A stretch of DNA of 64,000 bases from CAZTCJ01 sp964612085 (lineage in GTDB: Bacteria; Pseudomonadota; Alphaproteobacteria; JAJFIK01), in assembly GCA_964612085.1 (NCBI GenBank), contig CAZTCJ010000002.1, positions 1 through 64,000 of the forward strand, in the 5' to 3' direction. The first letter of the stretch is position 1; each line of letters opens with the position of its first letter. Below, in pieces: positions 9,395 to 18,249 of this stretch. The translations under genes and the position numbers were made by a program. The notes below the pieces were generated by a model, which ran no database searches, had not been told where the DNA came from, and saw only the letters and a program-made list of their open reading frames with translations.

Positions 9395-10276
9395 ATGTAT
9401 ATCTTTCAGACCGCCGCGCGGGCGCGGTTCGGGGCGGTTTTTGCCCTTGCCGCCATACTCTCGGCACCCGGGATCCCAGCGCAGGCCGGATCCCTGGCGC
9501 CTCTGGAGACCGGCGCGGGCCAGGTGGCAGCGCAGAATTTCGTGCAAGGGCAATTCCGGCGGGCGGCCGTTGAGGCTTTGTCCGGCCAGAAGCAAAATCC
9601 CAAGGCGCTGGCCTTCGCCTCCCGGGCGCTCTTGGCGTTCGTCAAGGTGAGCGAGCCCTCGCCGGAGCGGGACGCGGCGCTCGCGCGTGCCGAACGGTAT
9701 GCCCGCAAGGCCATCGACATCGAGCCCGCCACTGTCGAGGCCCATATCAATCTGGCCATCGTGCTGGGCTACCGGGGCCGCCAAATGCATCCCATGAAAG
9801 CCCATATGAGCGGCATGGCCGAAGAGGCGCGCGAACATATCGACGCCGCCTTGCGTCTTGAGCCGGATAATCCTTATGCGCTGGCCGTGGACGGTTCCTG
9901 GCATCTGGAAATCATCGCGCGGGGCGGCTCCTTCATGGGCGGCCTGCTCTACGGCGCCGATGAAGAGCATGGGCTTGCATCTTACGAAAAGGCCAGAACC
10001 ATTGCGCCGGACAGCCTTTTGTTCGATTTTCAGTACGCGGTCTGCCTGTTGTCGCTCGACCGGAAGGAGAACCGGCCCGAGGCCATGACCCTTTTGAGGG
10101 GTGTGGAAACCAAAACTGCCGAGGGCGCCTTGGAGGGATATCACAGGGAAGCGGCCCGCCATCTCTTGGCCACGCTCGAGGCGGAGGATGAAGCAGCGTT
10201 AGAGGTGGCGCTTGCCGGAATCCGGGGCCTTGAGGTCTCCGACGACGGAGAAGAGGAGCACGGTTCCATCCGGTAA
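9395..10276 (+). CDS. Secreted TPR-type protein
   Basis: A 293-residue protein with an N-terminal export signal (hydrophobic FGAVFALAAILSA, probable cleavage after AQA near residue 31). The rest is helical with tetratricopeptide-like spacing, for example ARAERYARKAIDIEPATVEAH and AREHIDAALRLEPDNPYAL, so a periplasmic scaffold role is likely. No catalytic motif is visible. It starts 82 bases after lysK and ends 30 bases before the DUF952 gene on the same strand. Confidence 0.65.
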   Translation: MYIFQTAARARFGAVFALAAILSAPGIPAQAGSLAPLETGAGQVAAQNFVQGQFRRAAVEALSGQKQNPKALAFASRALLAFVKVSEPSPERDAALARAERYARKAIDIEPATVEAHINLAIVLGYRGRQMHPMKAHMSGMAEEAREHIDAALRLEPDNPYALAVDGSWHLEIIARGGSFMGGLLYGADEEHGLASYEKARTIAPDSLLFDFQYAVCLLSLDRKENRPEAMTLLRGVETKTAEGALEGYHREAARHLLATLEAEDEAALEVALAGIRGLEVSDDGEEEHGSIR

Positions 10277-10306
10277 CGGTTCTGTCCATGCATCCATGGG
10301 GTCGCG

Positions 10307-10666
10307 ATGCACGAGGCGTATGTCTACAAGATCATGAGTGCCGCCGAATGGCGGACGGCGCAGGATGCGGGCGTCTTCACGGGCTCCCCGGTCGATCTCA
10401 AGGACGGCTACATCCATTTTTCCACGGCCGCGCAGGTGGCGGAAACGGCCGCGAAACATTTCGCGGGCCAGGCCGATCTGGTGCTGGTCGCGGTCGAGAC
10501 CGCCCAAATCGCCGATCATCTGAAATGGGAGCCCTCGCGCGGCGGCGCCCTGTTCCCGCATCTTTATGCGCCCTTGCCCGTCAGCGCCGTGGCCAGGGTT
10601 GATCTGCTGCCGCTGGATGCCACCGGGGCCCATGTCTTCCCGGCGGATCTGGAGAGGGCGTCATGA
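10307..10666 (+). CDS. DUF952 family protein
   Basis: A 119-residue cytoplasmic protein matching the DUF952 pattern: YKIMSAAEWRTAQDAG at the start, GYIHFSTAAQV in the middle and FPHLYAPLP near the end. The family is thought to share an ADP-ribosyltransferase-like fold, but function is unknown. Its stop overlaps the pyrD start (ATGA), so the two are translationally coupled; DUF952 beside pyrD is a recurrent alphaproteobacterial arrangement in my recollection. Confidence 0.85.
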   Translation: MHEAYVYKIMSAAEWRTAQDAGVFTGSPVDLKDGYIHFSTAAQVAETAAKHFAGQADLVLVAVETAQIADHLKWEPSRGGALFPHLYAPLPVSAVARVDLLPLDATGAHVFPADLERAS

Positions 10667-11835
10667 TCACGGCGCTTTATCCTGTCTTGCGGCCCATTCT
10701 GTTCGCTCTGCCGCCGGAAACCGCCCATGGGCTGACCATCGCCGCGCTGAAATGGGGCCTTGCGCCTGCTCCGCCCACGGAGCAGGACCCGATCCTGACC
10801 CAGGCGCTGTTCGGCATGACCTTTTCCAATCCTCTGGGGCTCGCCGCCGGGTTCGACAAGAACGCCGAAGTGCCCCATGCCATGCTGGCTCTGGGCTTTG
10901 GCTTCGTGGAAGTCGGCACCCTGACGCCGCGCCCTCAAGAGGGTAATCCGCGTCCGCGCATTTTCCGGCTCCGGGAAGACCGGGCGCTGATCAACCGGCT
11001 GGGCTTCAACAATCAAGGGCTTGGCGCGGCGCTCGAACGCCTGCGCGCCCGGTCCGGTCGGCTGGGGCCGATCGGTATCAATCTGGGCGCCAATAAAGAC
11101 AGCGCCGACAAAGCGGCCGATTATGTGCGCGGGCTGCAATCGGCCTATGAGGTGGGCGATTATTTCACCATCAATATTTCCTCGCCCAACACGCCGGGCC
11201 TGCGCGGTCTTCAGGAACGGGACGCGCTGGCGGACCTGCTGGAAAGTCTCGTCTCGATCCGGGCGCGGCTCGCCGGATCCGCCGATCCCAAGCCTTTATT
11301 GCTGAAAGTGGCGCCCGACCTGCGCGAGGAAGATGTCTATGGCATCGCCGAGACGGTGATGGACTTCCAGATCGACGGCCTGATCGTCAGCAACACGACG
11401 GTCGCGCGGCCCGAGACGCTGCAAAGCGGTGAGAAGGGCGAAGGAGGCGGGCTTTCCGGCGCGCCCTTGCGCGATCCCTCGACCGCGCTGCTGGCCCAAT
11501 TCTACCGGGCCAGTAATGGCCGCGTGCCGCTTGTGGGCGTGGGCGGCGTGTCTTGCGCGCAGGATGCCTATGACAAGATCCGGGCGGGCGCGTCTCTGGT
11601 GCAGCTTTACACCGGCCTCGTTTACGAAGGACCCGGCCTGCCGCGCCGGATCGTCAGCGGTCTGGCGGATCTGCTGCGCGCGGGCGGCTACCGCTCGGTC
11701 ATCGAGGCTGTTGGGGCGCAGGTTCGTGAGCGGCAGAGCGCTCCAGTCCCGGATAATACAGGGCAAGTGTTATTCCGCGTGCCGCGAAGAAACCTAGGAA
11801 TGCGATCCAGAGGCCGGAGTTTCCGTAAGGTGTGA
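10663..11835 (+). CDS. pyrD: Dihydroorotate dehydrogenase (quinone), with a C-terminal extension
   Basis: Class 2, membrane-associated FMN enzyme that oxidises dihydroorotate with quinone in pyrimidine synthesis. Seen are the N-terminal membrane-contact helices, GLAAGFDKN, NRLGFNNQG, the catalytic-Ser loop NISSPNTPGLRGLQ, LLKVAPDL and VGVGGV. A strong ribosome-binding site (GGAGAGGGCG) precedes the ATG, which overlaps the DUF952 stop. Family proteins normally end near VEAVGA, about residue 350; this frame continues for some 35 basic residues, entirely antisense to the MATE gene end. A lost stop codon is the simplest explanation. Confidence 0.93.
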   Translation: MITALYPVLRPILFALPPETAHGLTIAALKWGLAPAPPTEQDPILTQALFGMTFSNPLGLAAGFDKNAEVPHAMLALGFGFVEVGTLTPRPQEGNPRPRIFRLREDRALINRLGFNNQGLGAALERLRARSGRLGPIGINLGANKDSADKAADYVRGLQSAYEVGDYFTINISSPNTPGLRGLQERDALADLLESLVSIRARLAGSADPKPLLLKVAPDLREEDVYGIAETVMDFQIDGLIVSNTTVARPETLQSGEKGEGGGLSGAPLRDPSTALLAQFYRASNGRVPLVGVGGVSCAQDAYDKIRAGASLVQLYTGLVYEGPGLPRRIVSGLADLLRAGGYRSVIEAVGAQVRERQSAPVPDNTGQVLFRVPRRNLGMRSRGRSFRKV

Positions 11836-13072
11836 GCAGCCACCAGGCGGCCATGAACAGCGCGAAAGAGGCGATCATGGCATTGCGCATGGCCGCCGTG
11901 CGCGTCGCGCCGATGAAAACGCCATCGAGCTGGAAGGCCCAGACGCCCAGAATCGGATGAAGCGCGGCGAAGGGCAGGAAGGCGATGGCCGCCTGCCGCA
12001 CGGCTTCGATATCGGTCAGTCCCCGGATCGCCAAGGGGCCGCCGGCAAAAAACAAAAGCGTTAAGCCGACAGACGTGATCACCGCCATTTCGGTCGACAG
12101 CCGCACGGCCCGGCGCAGCGCTTCCCGGTTGCGCGCGCCCAAAGCCCGGCCCACGAGTCCCTCCGCCGCGATGGCCCAGCCGTCCAGAAAGAACGCGCTG
12201 AACGCCAGGAACTGCAACAGAATATGATTGCCCGCCAGCGTGGTGGAGCCGAGCCGCGATCCCATGGCGGTGAACCAGGCAAAGCTCGCGATCAGCAGCA
12301 GCGTGCGGATCATGATGTCGAAATTGACGCTAAAGGTCCGGATCATGGCCGCAGGATCGAGCACGCTCGCCCAGGACAGCGGCGCCGCCAGGATGCCGCC
12401 GGTGAGCTTGACGAAACGTTCGCGCATCATCAGGACGCCCAGAAACAGGGTGATCCATTCGGCGATCAGCGTGCCGAGCGCGATGCCTTCGACACCCATG
12501 TCCAGCATCAGCACAAAGAACAGGTTGAGCAGAATATTGCTCAGGTTCAGGAAGAGCTGGAGGGCGAGGACGGGGCGGGTCGCCTGGGCGCCGATGAACC
12601 ATCCGAGCAGGGCGTAATTGGCCAGCGTCGCGGGCGCGCCCCAGATCCGGATGTCGTAATAGGCGCGGGCCAGAGGCTCGATATCGGGATCGGGATTGAA
12701 CAAAGGGATCGCGAAATCAGCGGCCGGTTCCTGAAACACCACGATGATGAGGCCCAGGACCCAGGCAATCAACAGGGCGCGGGCCAGGGTGACCTTCAAC
12801 TCGTCCATGTCGCCGGAGCCATAGGCCTGGGCCACCAGCCCGGTGGTGCCCATGCGCAAGAAGCCGAAGCCCCAATAGAGGAAATTGAACAGCACCGCGC
12901 CGATGGCGATGGCGCCGAGCGAGGCCGTCGTGCCCACATTGCCGATCACGGCGGTGTCCGCGAGCCCCAGCAGCGGGATCGAGACATTGGCGACCATGAT
13001 GGGCCAGGCGAGCCGCCAGACATCCCGGCGGGTGATGGGCTTTGCGGTCTCGGGCGCGGCAGCGGCAGGCAT
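11699..13072 (-). CDS. MATE family efflux transporter (DinF-like)
   Basis: Inner-membrane cation/drug antiporter of the MATE family, 457 residues with about 12 hydrophobic segments in two halves. Typical features are WRLAWPIMVANVSIPLLGLADTA-like opening residues, PAxLANY in the middle and an FFLDGWAIAAEGLVGRALG segment in the second half, which is characteristic of the DinF subgroup. Its last 137 bases are antisense to the pyrD end. The start is divergent from the HDAC-like gene with a 71-base gap. Confidence 0.9.
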   Translation of the reverse strand: MPAAAAPETAKPITRRDVWRLAWPIMVANVSIPLLGLADTAVIGNVGTTASLGAIAIGAVLFNFLYWGFGFLRMGTTGLVAQAYGSGDMDELKVTLARALLIAWVLGLIIVVFQEPAADFAIPLFNPDPDIEPLARAYYDIRIWGAPATLANYALLGWFIGAQATRPVLALQLFLNLSNILLNLFFVLMLDMGVEGIALGTLIAEWITLFLGVLMMRERFVKLTGGILAAPLSWASVLDPAAMIRTFSVNFDIMIRTLLLIASFAWFTAMGSRLGSTTLAGNHILLQFLAFSAFFLDGWAIAAEGLVGRALGARNREALRRAVRLSTEMAVITSVGLTLLFFAGGPLAIRGLTDIEAVRQAAIAFLPFAALHPILGVWAFQLDGVFIGATRTAAMRNAMIASFALFMAAWWLLTPYGNSGLWIAFLGFFAARGITLALYYPGLERSAAHEPAPQQPR

Positions 13073-13143
13073 GAAGGGTCCCCGGCAAGAGTGCGACAGC
13101 GGGGAGCTTGGGGCGCGCCGCGCGATAGGGCAAGCTTCCCGTC

Positions 13144-14070
13144 ATGACCTTGCGCGCGTCTTTGCCCATCGTGCATCATTCGGATTATGTGGCGCCCATT
13201 GGGCCTGCCCACCGCTTTCCCATGGAGAAGTTCGGTCGGCTGAGGGATGTGCTCGTCCAGGACGGGTTGATGACGCCCGCCACCACCCATACGCCTCGGG
13301 AAGCGCCGTTGGAGTGGGTGCGGCTGGCCCATGATCCCCTTTACGTGGAGGGCGTGGTCTCGGCGACCCTCGATGCGGGCGCGGTGCGGCGCATCGGTCT
13401 GCCCTTGACGGACCGGGTGGCCCGGCGTTCACGGCTCGCCAGCGCGGGCACCGTGCTGACCGCCCGCCTGGCGCTAGAAGCGGGGCTTGCCTGTAACACG
13501 GCGGGCGGCAGCCATCACGCGGCGCGCGGCCATGGCGCGGGCTTCAGCGTCTTCAACGATGTGGCCATCGCCGCCCATGTGCTTTTGAGCGAAGGCGTCG
13601 TGGGCCGTCTGCTGGTGGTCGATTGCGATGTGCATCAGGGCGACGGCACGGCCCAGATTTTCGAGAACGACATGCGGGTCTTCACCTTCTCCATGCATGG
13701 GGAGCGGAACTTCCCCGTCCGGAAGATGAACAGCGATCTGGATGTGGGGTTGCCGGACGGTATGGGCGACGATGCCTATCTGGAGATCCTGGCCGAGCAC
13801 CTGGAGCCGCTCTTGTCCCATGTGCGGCCCGATCTGGTCTTCTATAATGCGGGGGTCGATCCCCATAAGGACGACCGGCTGGGCCGTCTGGCGCTCAGCG
13901 ATCAGGGCCTGGCGCGGCGGGATCACGTCGTCCTGGAGACGTGCTTAAAGACCGGCGTGCCGGTGGCGGGGGTGATCGGCGGCGGCTACGATACGGATAT
14001 CGACGCGCTCGCCCGGCGGCATGCGATCCTGCACCACACGGCGGCGGATGTGCTTTCCGCTCACGGTTGA
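13144..14070 (+). CDS. Histone deacetylase family protein (zinc amidohydrolase)
   Basis: Bacterial member of the arginase/deacetylase superfamily; likely substrates are acetylated polyamines or other acetyl-amines. Catalytic features are GGSHHAARGHGAGF (His pair), VVDCDVHQGDGTA (zinc-binding Asp and His), YNAGVDPHKDD (second zinc Asp) and GGGYDTD at the end. The 308-residue length is typical of the class IV-like bacterial group. The 3' end overlaps the DUF2256 gene by 10 bases, antisense. Confidence 0.9.
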   Translation: MTLRASLPIVHHSDYVAPIGPAHRFPMEKFGRLRDVLVQDGLMTPATTHTPREAPLEWVRLAHDPLYVEGVVSATLDAGAVRRIGLPLTDRVARRSRLASAGTVLTARLALEAGLACNTAGGSHHAARGHGAGFSVFNDVAIAAHVLLSEGVVGRLLVVDCDVHQGDGTAQIFENDMRVFTFSMHGERNFPVRKMNSDLDVGLPDGMGDDAYLEILAEHLEPLLSHVRPDLVFYNAGVDPHKDDRLGRLALSDQGLARRDHVVLETCLKTGVPVAGVIGGGYDTDIDALARRHAILHHTAADVLSAHG

Positions 14071-14237
14071 TCGGCTGCGGCGGCGCCGTCTCGAGCGGGT
14101 TTGCGCCGGGCCTCGCCCGCGCAGCGCTTGGAACAGTATTTCACCTGCTGCCAGTCCCGCTCCCATTTCTTGCGCCAGGTGAACGGCCGCGCGCAGTGGG
14201 CGCAGATCTTGGTGGGCAGGTCCGCTTTCTTTTTCAT
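14061..14237 (-). CDS. DUF2256 zinc-ribbon-like mini protein
   Basis: A 58-residue protein in a frame shorter than usual gene-calling cut-offs. It reads MKKKADLPTKICAHCARPF, then TWRKKWERDW, then VKYCSKRC. The C-x2-C and C-x3-C pairs match the DUF2256 signature (C-x2-C-x-R-PFxWRKKWxxxWxxVxYCSxRC). DUF2256 genes often accompany or are fused to cryptochrome/photolyase genes, and a photolyase lies one gene upstream on the same strand, with the CAP/RTX gene between them. A poly-A-rich start region (AAAATGAAAAAG) is seen but no clear ribosome-binding site. Confidence 0.85.
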   Translation of the reverse strand: MKKKADLPTKICAHCARPFTWRKKWERDWQQVKYCSKRCAGEARRKPARDGAAAADQP

Positions 14238-14355
14238 TTTGCATCAACCGTTTATGGGTCCTGACCCTAGCGGCAGCGTTTCAACACGGGCATAAGATCC
14301 CGGAGAAACCTGGACCTTACCACCTCGTGTGCCTTTCTGCAGTTACGCAGGCTGC

Positions 14356-15483
14356 TCAGCTAAAAATAAAGTCGCTGTCGCCCAGATCGTCGAGATCGGT
14401 CTTGCGGAAAATCGCCGTAGAGCCGTCATCGGCGGTGAACACCACGTGTTTTCCGTCCTGCTCGGCCCGGGCCAGGACATCGGCCAGGGACTGGATTTCG
14501 ACAAAGGCCGACAGGTCGATCCTGTCGCCGTCGTCCTGGTCGAAATCCTTGACCAGATCCGTGCCGCTGTTCTGGGTAAAGACGAAAGTATCCGCGCCTT
14601 TCTTGCCGGAAAGCACGTCGTCGCCCGAACCGCCCTCGATGGTGTCGTCGCCCTTGCCGCCCTTGATCGAGTCGTCGCCTGCATCGCCGTGGAGGGCGTT
14701 GGTGCCGTTCTTGTCCTTGATGCGGTCGTCGCCCGTGCCGCCTTCGATCCAGTCGTTGCCTTTGCCGCCCTTGATGCGGTCGTCGCCCGCGCCGCCGCGC
14801 AGCAGATTGTCGCCGTCCTTTTCCTTGATCTTGTCGTCGCCGCCGAGCGCCTCGATCAGATCGTTGCCTTCATCGCCGCCGAGCTTGTCATCGTCGTCGG
14901 AGCCCATCTGCATGGCCAGATTATCCGTATCCGGCATGGATGGCCCGTCATCCCTGTCATCGTCGTCATCAGACGCTTCCGGCGGTTGCGGATCATCCAT
15001 GGCGACGGGCGGTGCGGGCGGAATTTCCGGCATGTCGTCATCACCGTCCCCCAGATCGTAGGGTTCGATGCCGTTCGGATTGTTGCCGAACACCTGCGCC
15101 CAATAGGTGCCGTAATTGACCGAGCCCGTATCGTTTTCTTCGACGTGATAGCCGATGCCGATTTCCGTATAGCTCTCGCGCAGCATGTTGTCCCGGTGGC
15201 CGGGGCTGTCGATCCAGCCCTGCACCACGGACTCCGGCGTCTGATAGCCCGCCGCGATGTTTTCGCCCACCGTGGTCCAGGTGTAGCCGGTCTCGTCCAC
15301 CCGGTCCCAGGGTTTGGAGCCGTCGGGCGCGGTGTGGTCGAAAAAGTCGTTCTCGCCCATGTCTTCCGCGTGATCCTGGGCAGCTTCCGTCAGCTTCTCG
15401 TTCAGCACGAGCGGCGCCAGCCCGAACTGGGCACGGAAGGCGTTGGTCAGATCGACGACGGCGGTGATGAAGGCATTCAGCAT
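14356..15483 (-). CDS. CAP (SCP/PR1) domain protein with RTX calcium-binding repeats
   Basis: A probable secreted protein of 375 residues. Residues 1-145 form a CAP domain (LTNAFRAQFGLAPL, AAQDHAEDMGENDFFDH, GENIAAGY, WIDSPGHRDNML, YWAQVFG). A Pro/Asp-rich linker follows, then about residues 200-320 hold GGxGxDxxx nonapeptides that bind calcium (GGAGDDRIKGGKGNDWIEGG). There is no N-terminal signal peptide; the end (DLDDLGDSDFIFS) looks like a type I secretion signal. No HlyB/HlyD transporter lies in the window, so export must use one encoded elsewhere. The repeats are unusually Lys-rich (RIKGGKG, SIKGGKG). Confidence 0.88.
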   Translation of the reverse strand: MLNAFITAVVDLTNAFRAQFGLAPLVLNEKLTEAAQDHAEDMGENDFFDHTAPDGSKPWDRVDETGYTWTTVGENIAAGYQTPESVVQGWIDSPGHRDNMLRESYTEIGIGYHVEENDTGSVNYGTYWAQVFGNNPNGIEPYDLGDGDDDMPEIPPAPPVAMDDPQPPEASDDDDDRDDGPSMPDTDNLAMQMGSDDDDKLGGDEGNDLIEALGGDDKIKEKDGDNLLRGGAGDDRIKGGKGNDWIEGGTGDDRIKDKNGTNALHGDAGDDSIKGGKGDDTIEGGSGDDVLSGKKGADTFVFTQNSGTDLVKDFDQDDGDRIDLSAFVEIQSLADVLARAEQDGKHVVFTADDGSTAIFRKTDLDDLGDSDFIFS

Positions 15484-15544
15484 GGTCGGTCCGGCGGCTG
15501 TTTCTGGGGAGCCCTATGCTGGCGCGATCGGGGTTTAAGTCCAC

Positions 15545-17149
15545 TCAATTCCCGTTAAGGTCTTGAGGTTTCGTAACGTCCTCACAGCCCTCATTCAAAG
15601 GCAGGGCCATCTGCTTGCGGGCCGCGGCTTTGCGGCGCGCCGGGCGGCGGCCGGTCTGAGCAAGCCCGCTTTTCCGGCTGCCGTGCTTTTGCTGGACGGC
15701 GTCGGCTTCCGCGCGGAAAGCGTCGGAGCGCCGGGCGGCGTACACCTTTTCCTTTGCCGCGCGGGCGGCGGCCTGATGGTCCACTACGGGCTCGGGATAG
15801 CGGATGGCGCTGCGCTCGGCGGCGGGCAGTTTCCACGGCTCATGGATGTATTTGTCGGGCACGGAGTCCAGCTCCGGCACGAAGCGGCGGATGAACGCGC
15901 CGTCCGGATCGTGGTCCTTGCCCTGTTTCACGGGATTGTAGATGCGCACCGTGTTTATGCCGGTGGTGCCCGACTGCATCTGGATTTGCGAATAATGAAT
16001 GCCGGGCTCGAAGTCCGTGAACTGACGGGCCAGATGATGGGCCGGTTCGCGCCAATGCAGCCAGAGGTGATAGGCCGAGACCGAGGCCAGCATAGCCCGC
16101 ATGCGGAAATTCAGCCAGCCGGTCTGATTCAGGGCGCGCATACAGGCATCGAGAAAGGGCAGGCCAGTCTCGCCCTTGGCCCAGGCCTCGAACAGGGCGG
16201 GATCGAATTCGTCCTCCCGCAGACCGTCATAGCCGCGATGAAAATTGCGGATTTCGATCTCCGGCTCGTCTTCGAGCTTCTGCATGAAATGGCAATGCCA
16301 GTGCAGCCGCCCGATGAAACTCTCCAGCGATTGCCGCCAGGCGATGGCATCGCGGGACGGATCCCTTTGCAGATCCTCCAGACGCTGACGGGCGGCCTGG
16401 TAGGCCTGGCGGATCGAAAGCGTGCCCCAGGCGAAATGGGGGCTGAGACGGGAGCAGGCGTCGTAGGCCGTCACCGGGCTCGACATGGCCTTGCGGTAGG
16501 GTTGCCCCCGCTCATGGAGAAACGTGTACAGACAATCGGCGGCCCGGATCGCGCCGCCTTTCTGACGCCCGGAGCAGGGATCGGGAGCAAGCCCCAGATC
16601 GGCGGCCGTCGGGATCGGGCCGGGCTCGATGCCGTCGAGCGGCTCCAGGCGCGGGGCGGGCGTCACCTGCTGGGCCATGAAGCGGTCCCATTTCGCCGCC
16701 CAACCGTTGCGGGATTTGAGCGCGCGGATCACGCCTGTCTGACGCAACTCGGTCCAGGGGATGCCGTGCTGCCGCGTCCAGCGTTTGACCGCCTTGTCCC
16801 GCTCATAGGTCCAGAGCTGGCCCGTTTCTTCATGGGACCAGAGCGCCGCCGCGCCGAGGGGCCGGAACGAATCGAGTATATCGGGTACGGAGCCCACACG
16901 AACGACAAGCGGCTGGCCGAGCCGGGCCAGATCGCGGCGCAGTTCCTCAAGGCTTTCCGCGATGAAAGCCCAGTGGCGCGCCGCCATGTCCGGTTCTGCC
17001 CACAGCGCGGGCTCGACGATGTAGAGCGGCAGGACCGGTCCCTGCTCCGCGGCCTGCGCCAGGGGCGCGTGGTCCCGGATCCGCAGGTCGCGCTTGAACC
17101 AGACGATCTGAAGATTGGCGGTCTTCCGGTTGTTTTGCGGGCTGGCGAT
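15545..17149 (-). CDS. Cryptochrome/photolyase family flavoprotein with apparent ATC start
   Basis: Light-driven DNA repair enzyme or photoreceptor binding FAD. The C-terminal FAD region is intact (WLNFRMRAMLASVSAYHLWLHW, HYSQIQMQSGTTG). The first ATG in frame (16987) would omit the first Rossmann strand: upstream in the same open frame is LQIVWFKRDLRIRDHAPL, the family N-terminus. From the TGA that opens this frame to 16988 there is no ATG, GTG or TTG. The sequence GGAGAG-CTCTC-ATC places an ATC codon (17147-17149) at ideal distance from a ribosome-binding site, giving about 534 residues. A sequencing error or mutated ATG is the alternative. DUF2256 lies nearby. Confidence 0.85.
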   Translation of the reverse strand: MASPQNNRKTANLQIVWFKRDLRIRDHAPLAQAAEQGPVLPLYIVEPALWAEPDMAARHWAFIAESLEELRRDLARLGQPLVVRVGSVPDILDSFRPLGAAALWSHEETGQLWTYERDKAVKRWTRQHGIPWTELRQTGVIRALKSRNGWAAKWDRFMAQQVTPAPRLEPLDGIEPGPIPTAADLGLAPDPCSGRQKGGAIRAADCLYTFLHERGQPYRKAMSSPVTAYDACSRLSPHFAWGTLSIRQAYQAARQRLEDLQRDPSRDAIAWRQSLESFIGRLHWHCHFMQKLEDEPEIEIRNFHRGYDGLREDEFDPALFEAWAKGETGLPFLDACMRALNQTGWLNFRMRAMLASVSAYHLWLHWREPAHHLARQFTDFEPGIHYSQIQMQSGTTGINTVRIYNPVKQGKDHDPDGAFIRRFVPELDSVPDKYIHEPWKLPAAERSAIRYPEPVVDHQAAARAAKEKVYAARRSDAFRAEADAVQQKHGSRKSGLAQTGRRPARRKAAARKQMALPLNEGCEDVTKPQDLNGN

Positions 17150-17238
17150 GAGAGCTCTCCGGCGTCGGGCTATATCGTTTCAGGGTTTGCGGTATGCTTG
17201 TCCGACATGGCGGGTCGGATACCCGTCACTGATGTGAA

Positions 17239-18249
17239 ATGGAGCACATGGCGGCAATAGCAATCATCGGCGCCGGACTGGCCGGCATGACCTGCGCGCG
17301 GACCTTGATCGCGGGGGCGCGCCGTCTGCAGGTCGATGTCTTCGACAAGGGGCGGGGGCCGGGTGGCCGTACGTCCACCCGTAAGACCGGTGACGGCTTT
17401 CAGTTCGACCATGGCGCGCAGTATTTCACCGCCCGCGACCCGGATTTCCGCGATGTGCTCGAACAATGGCGCGACAAGGACCAGGCGGCGTTATGGAAGC
17501 CGCGCTTCGCGGTCCATCCGCCCGGCAGCGCCGATCCGGACGATGATGAAGCGCGCTTCGTCGGCACGCCGGGGATGAATGCGCTGGCCGCTGACGATGC
17601 GGTGCCGGTGCGCTACGGGGTGCAGATCGTGGAGATCGAACGGGCGACCGGCGGCTGGGTCCTGAAGACCGAGCAGAGGGTGCGCTACGGCCACTACGAC
17701 TATGTGCTGTTCGCGATCCCCGCGCCCCAGGCCGTGCCGCTGCTGAGCCTGGCGCCGGAGCTTCAGGCGCGGGTGAGCAAGGCGCGCATGGGTCCGTGCT
17801 GGGCGGTGATGGCGGGCTTCGACAAGCCGCTCGATCTACCCTTCGATGCGGTCCGCGTGCGCGATCGGCCCCTGGCCTGGGCGGCGCGGGACAGCGCCAA
17901 GCCCGGACGGGACGAAACCGGCGAGGCCTGGGTGCTTCATGCGCATACGGACTGGTCGTCCTGGCATGTGGACGACGATGCGGACGCGGCAACCGCCCCC
18001 CTGCTCGAAGCTTTTGAAAATCTGTGCAAGGCCCATGGCGCCGATCTGCCGGAGCCGGTCTATCTGCGCGCCCATCGCTGGCGTTATGCCAAGGTGGTGG
18101 AGCCCTTGGGCGATGCGGCGCTTTGGGAGCCGCGTCTGGCCTTCGGCGCCTGCGGCGACTGGTGCCTCGGGCCCCGCGTGGAAGCGGCCTGGCTGTCGGG
18201 CCGGGCCTTGGCCGAGCAGGTGCTCTCCGTCATCGCTGAGAAAAGTTAA
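17239..18249 (+). CDS. Renalase-like NAD(P)/FAD-dependent oxidoreductase
   Basis: Flavin amine-oxidase superfamily protein of 336 residues. The dinucleotide-binding motif IIGAGLAGMTCARTL starts at about residue 9, followed by DKGRGPGGRTSTR and FQFDHGAQYFTARDPDF, which are typical of the bacterial renalase-like group. The C-terminus LAFGACGDWCLGPRVEAAWLSG is the FAD-binding end. Substrate is unknown. A second ATG at 17248 leaves the fold intact. Divergent from the photolyase; its stop interlocks with that of the Rieske gene (TTAA). Confidence 0.85.
   Translation: MEHMAAIAIIGAGLAGMTCARTLIAGARRLQVDVFDKGRGPGGRTSTRKTGDGFQFDHGAQYFTARDPDFRDVLEQWRDKDQAALWKPRFAVHPPGSADPDDDEARFVGTPGMNALAADDAVPVRYGVQIVEIERATGGWVLKTEQRVRYGHYDYVLFAIPAPQAVPLLSLAPELQARVSKARMGPCWAVMAGFDKPLDLPFDAVRVRDRPLAWAARDSAKPGRDETGEAWVLHAHTDWSSWHVDDDADAATAPLLEAFENLCKAHGADLPEPVYLRAHRWRYAKVVEPLGDAALWEPRLAFGACGDWCLGPRVEAAWLSGRALAEQVLSVIAEKS

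Noticed and set aside
14640..14900. Regular short repeats suggestive of CRISPR
   Set aside because: The 27-base period corresponds to the nine-residue RTX calcium-binding repeats of the coding gene.
15563..17260. Long open frame on the plus strand opposite the photolyase
   Set aside because: Antisense to a well-conserved gene and composed of Arg/Gly/His/Leu-rich sequence without motifs; typical of high-GC antisense frames.
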